Origin: Sphingomonas_R arantia
GTDB lineage: Bacteria > Pseudomonadota > Alphaproteobacteria > Sphingomonadales > Sphingomonadaceae
DNA: 64,000 nucleotides
NCBI RefSeq assembly: GCF_042682045.1
Contig: NZ_JBHUGS010000002.1
Coordinates: 1,157,754-1,221,753 of the forward strand
Direction of reading: 5' to 3'
A program made the position numbers and the translations under genes. This document shows positions 58,570 through 64,000 of this stretch, in pieces. The notes beneath the pieces are model-generated. The model was given only the letters and a program-made list of their open reading frames with translations, was not told where the DNA came from and made no database searches. The first letter of the stretch is position 1. Each line of letters opens with the position of its first letter.

Positions 58570-59109
58570 ATGCCCGAGCCCGTCTCGCTGGAACTTGCGA
58601 AACTACAGCTGCGCCTCGACGGCACGGCCGAGAATGCCCTGATCGAGCAGTCGATCACCGCGGCCCGCGAATGGGTCGAGAAATACACCGGCCATCTTCT
58701 GGTGCGCCGTGAAGTAGTCGAGGTTGTCGGCGCGCTGCGGAACACGGTGAACCTGTCCGCCTGGCCGGACGTCGTCGTGACGAAGGTCGAGTACCTCGCC
58801 GGCGGCGCGATGGTCTCGCTGGATGCAGCGGACTTCCGCGTCGCGCCGATGCAGCGCCCCGCGCAGCTCGCCCTGGTCGCCCCGTCCGGGTGGTTCGGTG
58901 CGGGCGCACGCGCCGCAGGCGCAGCATCTTCGCCCGTGATCACTGTGACGATGCAGGCCGGCTATGCCAACGGCGCCGTCCCCGCTCAGCTGGTGCGCGC
59001 CATGCTCGTACTGATCGCCGCCATGTACGACGGCCGCGGCAGCCTGTCCGACGCCGCGATCGCGTCCGCGACCGGGCTCTGCCGCCCCTACCGACGGTGG
59101 AGGGTCTGA
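58570..59109 (+). CDS. Head-tail connector protein (gp6-like)
   Basis: A 179-residue helical adaptor: SLELAKLQLRLDGTAENALI, AAREWVEKYTGHLLVRREV, and a C-terminal helix ending in GLCRPYRRWRV, the typical HK97 gp6 pattern of a four-helix core with a beta insert (MVSLDAADFRVAPMQRPAQL). GAGGTGATCT precedes the ATG. Stop touches the next start (TGATG). Confidence 0.9.
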   Translation: MPEPVSLELAKLQLRLDGTAENALIEQSITAAREWVEKYTGHLLVRREVVEVVGALRNTVNLSAWPDVVVTKVEYLAGGAMVSLDAADFRVAPMQRPAQLALVAPSGWFGAGARAAGAASSPVITVTMQAGYANGAVPAQLVRAMLVLIAAMYDGRGSLSDAAIASATGLCRPYRRWRV

Positions 59110-59465
59110 TGTCGGACATCACGCTGCGGTCCGAGGACCTGCCAGACCGCATCGCCTTCCAGCGCAAGGTTGCAGCAACCGGTTTCGCTAGCGCCGGGCA
59201 GGAGGAGTGGGTTCCGGTCGATACCGTCTGGGCTGGCGTTCAGGACTTGCTGCCCAGCCGAAGCGAGCGCACCGACGACGGCCTCGTCCTCGCCACCGGC
59301 CGCGCACGCGTTCGCATTCGGTGGCGGGACGACATCACGGCCGACATGCGGATCCTGCACGGGGAGCGGGTGATGCAGATCATCGCCGGCCCCGCCATGC
59401 TGGGCCGCCGCGGCGGCCTCGAGATGATGGCGGAGGACTATTCCACCGCTGGCGGTACCGCGTGA
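59109..59465 (+). CDS. Head closure/head-tail adaptor protein
   Basis: A 118-residue beta-rich protein: DRIAFQRKVAATGFASAGQE (conserved RItFQr-type motif), VWAGVQDLLPSRSERTDDGL, ATGRARVRIRWRDDITADMR, VMQIIAGPAMLGRRGGLEMM. This is the phage head-tail joining pattern (SPP1 gp16/HK97 gp7-like). Overlaps both neighbours by one to four bases. Confidence 0.88.
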   Translation: MSDITLRSEDLPDRIAFQRKVAATGFASAGQEEWVPVDTVWAGVQDLLPSRSERTDDGLVLATGRARVRIRWRDDITADMRILHGERVMQIIAGPAMLGRRGGLEMMAEDYSTAGGTA

Positions 59466-59992
59466 GCGTGACGATGCGCGGCGGCGCCGACTTTAACGCG
59501 TTCCTGGCGGCTTTGCCCCAGAACATCGAGCGGAACGTCCTGCGCACAGCGCTGAAGGCCGGCGCAGACGTGTTCGCCGAGGGCGCGCGCGAAGAGTGCC
59601 GATCTGAAGAGGTCCGCGGCACGATCCAAACCAGTAGCCGGTCCGAGAAGGGCATCGTGACTGCCAAGATCCAGACGAAGGGTGATGGCGCGTTCAAGGC
59701 GCCGTGGCTGGAGTTCGGAACCGACCCCCACTTCATCAGCGTCGACGACGATCAGACCGGCGGCAAGACGGTCCGGCGGATCAACCTGGAGGCGAAGCGC
59801 GGGTCGCTGGTCATCGGCGGCATGTTCGTTGGCTCGACGGTCTACCACCCCGGTGCCCGGCCCTACCCGTTCATGCGGCCAGCGGTGGACACGCGCGAGA
59901 CCGCCGCGATCGCCGCGATCAGCGCGCATATTGCGGGCAAGATGACACGGGCGGGGATCGAAACACCCGCACCTGAGGATCCGGCGGAATGA
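59462..59992 (+). CDS. HK97 gp10-like tail completion protein
   Basis: A 176-residue protein starting with GTG (overlap GTGA). Conserved gp10 features: LPQNIERNVLRTALKAGADV, PWLEFGTDPHFISV and YHPGARPYPFMRPAVDTRE, where the P-G-A-x-P-x-P-F-M/L-R-P-A motif is diagnostic. Joins tail to head in HK97-like phages. Confidence 0.92.
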   Translation: MSVTMRGGADFNAFLAALPQNIERNVLRTALKAGADVFAEGAREECRSEEVRGTIQTSSRSEKGIVTAKIQTKGDGAFKAPWLEFGTDPHFISVDDDQTGGKTVRRINLEAKRGSLVIGGMFVGSTVYHPGARPYPFMRPAVDTRETAAIAAISAHIAGKMTRAGIETPAPEDPAE

Positions 59993-60393
59993 GCGGCGTG
60001 CTGATCGCCGGTGACCTGCTGACGGGTTTCGATCTGGTCACGACCCTCGTGCCGATCGACCAGATCAAGGCTTGGGTGCTGCCGCAAGGTACGCCCCTCC
60101 CCTCGCTGGTCGCGACGTGCATCAGTCGGACGAAGGTCCAGTTTCTCGCCGCGGAGAGCGTCTGGCTGATCACGGAGCGGGTCCAGCTGACTGCGCGAGC
60201 CGCGAGCGGCTTGGCGCGCGCAGCCATCCTCCGCGCCGCGGAGCGCGCCTGTGCGGACCGTACCGGCACGATCGCCGGATTTGACCAGGTCGCGGTGTTG
60301 TTCGCCGGTGCCGGACCCGACTTCATGAATGACGCGGCCGACATTTTCATGGGCAGCATCGACCTGCGCATCAGCTTCAACGAGCCCGCCTGA
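59989..60393 (+). CDS. Tail terminator protein (DUF3168-like)
   Basis: A 134-residue protein that probably caps tail-tube polymerisation: LIAGDLLTGFDLVTTLVPID, LPSLVATCISRTKVQFLAAE (conserved P-x-L-V strand) and the C-terminal beta strand DIFMGSIDLRISFNEPA. Start overlaps the gp10-like stop (ATGA). Assignment rests mainly on position and fold pattern. Confidence 0.78.
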   Translation: MSGVLIAGDLLTGFDLVTTLVPIDQIKAWVLPQGTPLPSLVATCISRTKVQFLAAESVWLITERVQLTARAASGLARAAILRAAERACADRTGTIAGFDQVAVLFAGAGPDFMNDAADIFMGSIDLRISFNEPA

Positions 60394-60417
60394 CCTTTCA
60401 CAACACTGGAGACAGCC

Positions 60418-60663
60418 ATGACGATTTCCAAAAAGCACGCCGTAGCATTGCAGCAGATCACGCACGGCGACGACGCATTTGCCCAGAACGCCGTGATCAT
60501 TGGCATGGACGCCGGCCAGTTCGGGGACTGGGAGATGGCGGGGCTGGTACGCGAGGCAACTGCGACGGAAGTCGCGGCCGCAAAGGGTGAGAAGACCGTC
60601 GCGCGCAAGCCCCGGAAGCGGTCTCCCAGCAAGACGCCGGCAGCCCAGACACCGTCCGTCTAA
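60418..60663 (+). CDS. Small phage tail-region protein
   Basis: An 81-residue protein starting MTISKKHAVALQQITHGDDA, with a Lys/Arg/Pro-rich tail (KTVARKPRKRSPSKTPAAQT). No family recognised. Sits just before the tail-tube pair. Confidence 0.6.
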   Translation: MTISKKHAVALQQITHGDDAFAQNAVIIGMDAGQFGDWEMAGLVREATATEVAAAKGEKTVARKPRKRSPSKTPAAQTPSV

Positions 60664-60689
60664 CGCATTCCATCAGCGAGGCGCACCGT

Positions 60690-61241
60690 ATGACCAGTTC
60701 CACTTCCGCCGGCACGACGCTGGCGCTTTCCTCGGCAATGCCGGGGGCGCTGGACGCGGCCGGCTACGGTGCGCTGACGTATACCGTGATCGGCGGGGTG
60801 GAGAGCATCTCCGCCTTCGGTCCGCAGTCCGCCGTAAACACCTTCCAGCCGCTTGCCGGCGGTCAGCAGAAGCACAAAGGCCCGGTCAACTACGGCTCAC
60901 TGCAGCTGCCTATCGCGGTCGATAAAGCGGACGCCGGGCAGACGCTGCTGCGCGTGTTCGCGAATCCGGACAACAGTGCTCAGGCGACGTTCCGTGTGAC
61001 GCTGCCGAACGGCGACCAACGCTACTTCCGCGGGCGCGTGTTCGGCTCGCCGGAGACCGTCGGTTCGGCGACCAACGTGCTGATGATGACGGCTACGGTC
61101 GAGATCGTGACGCGGCCGATTGCCGTTAGCGCGGGCGGGACAGGTATCCCTGCAAACGCTCTTTCTCTCGACGGCACGGACGCCATGATCCTTTCTCTCG
61201 ACGGCACCGATGCCGGCATTCTCGTGCTGGGAACCGTCTAA
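60690..61241 (+). CDS. Tail tube protein, paralog 1 (with C-terminal repeat)
   Basis: A 183-residue tail-tube-like protein: MTSSTSAGTTLALSSAMPGA, ALTYTVIGGVESISAFGPQS, KHKGPVNYGSLQLPIAVDKA, RYFRGRVFGSPETVGSATNV. It is clearly homologous to the next gene but has a 34-residue extension after TATVEIVTR with a perfect tandem repeat LSLDGTDAMILSLDGTDAGI. The extension may be an extra surface domain. First of the tube pair. Confidence 0.85.
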   Translation: MTSSTSAGTTLALSSAMPGALDAAGYGALTYTVIGGVESISAFGPQSAVNTFQPLAGGQQKHKGPVNYGSLQLPIAVDKADAGQTLLRVFANPDNSAQATFRVTLPNGDQRYFRGRVFGSPETVGSATNVLMMTATVEIVTRPIAVSAGGTGIPANALSLDGTDAMILSLDGTDAGILVLGTV

Positions 61242-61335
61242 CTGGTCCTGATGTCTCGCGCTCGGGATACTCACCCCTTTTGCCCGCCGGGCGAAAACTC
61301 CCCGCTGATGCGGGTTACCACCCTGGAGAAACATC

Positions 61336-61785
61336 ATGCCAAGTTCGACTTCGGCGGGCACCACGATGGGCGTGTCCGTCGCCGCACCCGGAACCATGGA
61401 TGCGGCCGGCTATGCCGCGCTGACGTACACCACCGTTGGCGGCATCGAGAGCATTCCCGCTTTTGGTGCGACCAGTGCCGTCAACAGCTTCCAGCCGCTT
61501 GCCGGGCCGCAGGAAAAGCACAAGGGGCCGGTCAACTACGGATCGCTTCAGATCCCGATGGCGACCGACAGGGCGGACGCCGGCCAGACGATCATGAACA
61601 CGCTGGGCGAGCCGGACAACAACGCGATGGGCTCGTTCGTCGTGACGTTCCCGAACGGCGACAAGCGCTACTTCCGCGGCCGCGTATTCGGCTCCCCGGA
61701 GACGGTCGGCTCCGCGACCAACGTGCTGATGACCAACTCGACGGTCGAGATCAACACGAAGGTCGTGAAGGTCAACGCGGCCTAA
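61336..61785 (+). CDS. Tail tube protein, paralog 2
   Basis: A 149-residue protein starting MPSSTSAGTTMGVSVAAPGT, homologous to the gene at 60690 over its whole length (ALTYTTVGGIESIPAFGATS, KHKGPVNYGSLQIPMATDRA, RYFRGRVFGSPETVGSATNV). No C-terminal extension; ends STVEINTKVVKVNAA. Length and beta-rich pattern fit phage major tail protein. Which copy forms the tube and which decorates or caps it is unknown. Confidence 0.88.
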   Translation: MPSSTSAGTTMGVSVAAPGTMDAAGYAALTYTTVGGIESIPAFGATSAVNSFQPLAGPQEKHKGPVNYGSLQIPMATDRADAGQTIMNTLGEPDNNAMGSFVVTFPNGDKRYFRGRVFGSPETVGSATNVLMTNSTVEINTKVVKVNAA

Positions 61786-61900
61786 CCCCTTCCCGAGATC
61801 CGGCGCCCGCGACGCCGGCATCCCCCTCATGTGTCGATCCGGTCCGCTGTCGCGGGTCTGGGCCGGGTCGGCGCACCATCCTCCCGCGAAGGACGCATCC

Positions 61901-62320
61901 ATGGATATCACCCGTTACAAGCCCGCCCTCACCTCGTTCATGCACCTGAAGAGCCCGGACGAAGAAGAGCCGCTGTTCGAGACGATCGACGGCGCGAAGG
62001 AAGCGGTGGGCATCACGTTCCACAGCGCCGGCAGCCCGGCCTATGAGGCAGCGGTCGCGAAGCGTACCAACCGGTCGCTCGTCCGCAGCAAGAAAAAGGC
62101 GGAACTGACCGCCGACCTGCTCCGCGCCGACACCGTCAACTTCCTGACCGACGTGACCGTGTCGTTCCACCATCTCGACTATCCGCCGGCCGACGGCGCG
62201 ATCGGCGAGGATCTGTTCCGCGCCCTCTACGCCGATCGTGAGTATGGCTGGGTCGTCGAGCAGGCTAACGCCCACCTGGGCGACTGGTCGAATTTTACGA
62301 AGGGCTCGGCGAAGAGCTGA
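61901..62320 (+). CDS. Tail assembly chaperone (gpG-like)
   Basis: A 139-residue protein: MDITRYKPALTSFMHLKSPD, VAKRTNRSLVRSKKKAELTA, LTDVTVSFHHLDYPPADGAI, LYADREYGWVVEQANAHLGD. It matches the small upstream tail chaperone of long-tailed phages in position and size. Its last 52 bases overlap an open frame in the -1 phase, see the next entry. Confidence 0.82.
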   Translation: MDITRYKPALTSFMHLKSPDEEEPLFETIDGAKEAVGITFHSAGSPAYEAAVAKRTNRSLVRSKKKAELTADLLRADTVNFLTDVTVSFHHLDYPPADGAIGEDLFRALYADREYGWVVEQANAHLGDWSNFTKGSAKS

Positions 62321-62736
62321 GCCTTTACGTCCGTCAGGTCGCCTGGCTGCTGGCCATCCCCCGGTGGAAGGATGGCAGCGGCAAGGAGACGAAGCTCCCG
62401 GCGCGGATGGAAGGCTACAAGGCCCGCAAGGTCGATCCGTCGCTGCCGCCCCTCACCGCCCGTCACGTGTTCGACTGGCTGATGGAAGTCGGCCCGGCGG
62501 ATGTCGGCGCCATGGGGCAGGTCCCGCTCGGCTGGTCGACCATCCGGGACTGGGCGGACGGCACGTTCCAGCGGCTGTCCGCGTGGGAGTTCCGGACCCT
62601 GCGGAAGCTGTCCGCCGAATATCTCGCCGAACTGAGTGCCGCCGAGGATCGCAACCGACCCGCGCCCTGGTCGCCGGGTCGTGCCGACATCGATCCCAAA
62701 ACCGAAGAGCAGCAGCTGCGCGCCGTGCTTGGCTGA
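62269..62736 (+). CDS. Tail assembly chaperone C-terminal part (gpT-like, probable -1 frameshift)
   Basis: The frame is open from after TAA at 62266-62268 and reads RLVEFYEGLGEELSLYVRQV, then AWLLAIPRWKDGSGKETKLP in a clearly coding style, but has no ATG, GTG or TTG until 62407 (MEGYKARKVDPSLPPLTARH, 109 residues). It is in the -1 phase relative to the gene at 61901 and overlaps its end. The pattern is the gpG/gpGT frameshift arrangement of long-tailed phages. No perfect XXXYYYZ slippery heptamer is visible; AATTTTA at 62291-62297 is the best candidate. If no shift occurs, translation starts at 62407. Confidence 0.72.
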   Translation, partial: RPPGRLVEFYEGLGEELSLYVRQVAWLLAIPRWKDGSGKETKLPARMEGYKARKVDPSLPPLTARHVFDWLMEVGPADVGAMGQVPLGWSTIRDWADGTFQRLSAWEFRTLRKLSAEYLAELSAAEDRNRPAPWSPGRADIDPKTEEQQLRAVLG

Positions 62737-62753
62737 ACAGAAAGGAGGTCGCC

Positions 62754-64000
62754 ATGGGTCAGAAGATTGCTTCGCTCGAAATCGAGCTGGCCATGGCGAC
62801 CGGCGGAGCCGTGTCCGATCTCAACCGCTTTGGCGGTGTCGTGGACAAGGTCAGCGCGCAGGCGATCCGCGACCTGGACCGGATCGATGCCGCGACCAAG
62901 GGCGTCGGTGACATGACCCCGGCGACCGAGAAGATGGTGCGGTTCGCCGAGCAGACGGCCAAGTCGGCGATCGCGGCCGCGCGCGAGCTGAACCGCATCG
63001 AGCAGGCCGGCGAGCGCATGGCGGCCTCGCTCGAACGGCAGGCGTCGGTGTTCGGCAAGACGACGTCTGAAATCCGACAGATGAAAGCGGCGGCCGCCGC
63101 GCTCGCCGCGGAGCAGGCCGGCCAGATCGAACTGGCGGGACGGATCCGCGCGGCCGAGCAGCAGCTGTACGACGCCGAGTTTGCGGCCATGCGGAAGGCC
63201 GGCCAGGCGGCGGACGCGCTGGCGGAAGACCGGGCAGCGGCAGCGGCGCAGACGGTAGCGGCAGCCGAACGCGATGCGACGGCGACGCGGGAGGCGGCGC
63301 ACGCGTACGACCTGTTCAACGCCAAGGTGCGCGAAGGCGTGGCTGCCATGAAAGAGGCTGATGCCGCCACCGCGTCCACCAAGCGCGAGGCCGATGCCAT
63401 CGCCACGCGCGACGCCGCAATCGCGTACAAGCTGTTCGAAGAGCGGGTCCGGTCGGGTGCCCAAGCCATGCGCGAGATGCAATCGGCCGAGGAGGCCCGG
63501 GCCCGCACTTCGTCCGCCGCCGCGGTCACGCGTGAAGCTGAGGCGCACAAGAGGCTCGCCGACGAGGTGCGCGGGTCGCACGATGCGCAGATGGCGGATG
63601 CGGCGGCAGCGGAGCGGCTGCGCGCGTCGACCGACCCACTCTACGCGGCCACGAAGCGGCTAAACGATGAGATCGCGGAGTCGACCAGGCTGTACCGGAC
63701 CGGTGCCACGGCGCCCGCGGAATATGCACGTCAGCAGCAGGTCCTCGCCGGGCGCATCGAGGAAGTGCGCCGCTCGCACGACGCCAGCGCAACATCTGCC
63801 CGCCGCGGCGCGGGCAGCATGGCGCAGCTGTCCTATCAGATCAACGACGTGGCCACGATGGCGGCCATGGGCGCCCCGCCCTTCCAGATCTTCGCAAGCC
63901 AGATTGGTCAGATTTTCCAGGTCGCGCAGCAGGCCGAGGGCGGGATGAAGGGTTTTGCCAAGCAGGTCGGTGGCCTGGCACTCGTGGCCGCGCCGTATGT
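62754..64000 (+). CDS. Phage tail length tape measure protein (5' part)
   Basis: The ATG follows a perfect AAAGGAGGT site. 415 codons are open to the window edge. The start MGQKIASLEIELAMATGGAV, a long Ala/Glu/Arg-rich helical region with imperfect repeats (AAHAYDLFNAKVREGVAAMK; AAIAYKLFEERVRSGAQAMR), and the conserved QLSYQINDVATMAAMGAPPF followed by QIFASQIGQIFQ are hallmarks of siphophage tape measures, which set tail length. The rest of the gene and prophage lie beyond 64000. Confidence 0.95.
   Translation, partial: MGQKIASLEIELAMATGGAVSDLNRFGGVVDKVSAQAIRDLDRIDAATKGVGDMTPATEKMVRFAEQTAKSAIAAARELNRIEQAGERMAASLERQASVFGKTTSEIRQMKAAAAALAAEQAGQIELAGRIRAAEQQLYDAEFAAMRKAGQAADALAEDRAAAAAQTVAAAERDATATREAAHAYDLFNAKVREGVAAMKEADAATASTKREADAIATRDAAIAYKLFEERVRSGAQAMREMQSAEEARARTSSAAAVTREAEAHKRLADEVRGSHDAQMADAAAAERLRASTDPLYAATKRLNDEIAESTRLYRTGATAPAEYARQQQVLAGRIEEVRRSHDASATSARRGAGSMAQLSYQINDVATMAAMGAPPFQIFASQIGQIFQVAQQAEGGMKGFAKQVGGLALVAAPY

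Larger units (their letters stand above)
36420..64000. mobile_element. Temperate siphophage-type prophage (right end beyond window)
   Basis: A tyrosine integrase lies 156 bp after the tRNA 3' end, followed by excisionase-like, immunity, replication, packaging, head and tail genes in lambda-like order. Everything from the tRNA to the window edge fits one prophage; no core gene reappears. The right junction and att repeat lie past 64000, since the tape measure gene is still open there. The head module (P27-type small terminase, HK97-type portal, ClpP-like protease, capsid, gp10-like) is HK97-like. Confidence 0.93.

Noticed and set aside
63241..63660. CRISPR-like or DNA-level tandem repeat in the tape measure region
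   Set aside because: The repetition is at protein level only and imperfect; there are no constant DNA repeats or spacers. No CRISPR array was seen anywhere in the window.
52048..64000. Gene transfer agent instead of a prophage
   Set aside because: GTA head-tail genes look similar, but integrase, excisionase, repressor switch, primase and helicase are all present and linked to a tRNA attachment site.

Overview
The window is high-GC DNA from an alphaproteobacterium, most likely Sphingomonas or a close relative in the Sphingomonadales. The evidence is a GcrA cell-cycle regulator, the argD-argF-hslO cluster, a petABC operon, an RpoN-type promoter, and intergenic palindromic repeat families of the kind common in sphingomonads.

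Positions 1 to about 36,350 are chromosomal core and housekeeping DNA. In order: glyQ (its 3' end lies beyond the window), rplY and pth, a secreted-protein gene split by one in-frame TGA, a DUF4142 exported protein, ychF, ogt, a MaoC-like dehydratase, a TonB-C-like exported protein behind a sigma-54 promoter, petABC (cytochrome bc1), trmL-hemF, a GNAT acetyltransferase, a membrane protein, lipB, a Met-rich lipoprotein, queE/queC, hslO/argF/argD, a DUF3829-type lipoprotein, an ABC-2 permease, gcrA, a PBP1A-type synthase, a UVR-motif protein, a secreted esterase-like hydrolase coupled to kynU, gor, pgi, a signal-peptidase-like protein lacking both catalytic residues, a CHAP-domain protein, a TPR-like protein and rnr. 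A 52-codon membrane peptide not called as a longer ORF lies just before the tRNA.

A tRNA with anticodon CAT (36373-36447), best read as lysidine-type tRNA-Ile2, is the apparent attachment site of a prophage. The prophage fills the rest of the window and runs off the right edge. It starts with a DUF4102-type tyrosine integrase preceded by phased GGGGCA repeats. A leftward early block follows (38338-44437): AlpA-like excisionase, ParB-like protein, a helix-turn-helix protein with a sigma-like C-terminus, a zinc-type small protein and several orphans. The immunity region (44438-46345) carries five copies of a 14-bp operator, TTGGAAATWTATCA, two upstream of the leftward block and three between divergent CI-like and Cro-like genes.

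The rightward block holds replication genes (primase, DnaB helicase, DUF1376 protein), a NusG-like putative antiterminator, an HNH endonuclease, and a HK97-type head and tail module: small and large terminase, portal, ClpP-like protease, major capsid protein, connectors, tail terminator, two tandem tail-tube paralogs, tail assembly chaperones with a probable -1 frameshift, and the start of the tape measure gene. Many neighbouring phage genes overlap by ATGA or GTGA, which suggests long translationally coupled operons. The architecture is that of a lambda-like temperate siphophage and looks largely intact as far as the window shows.
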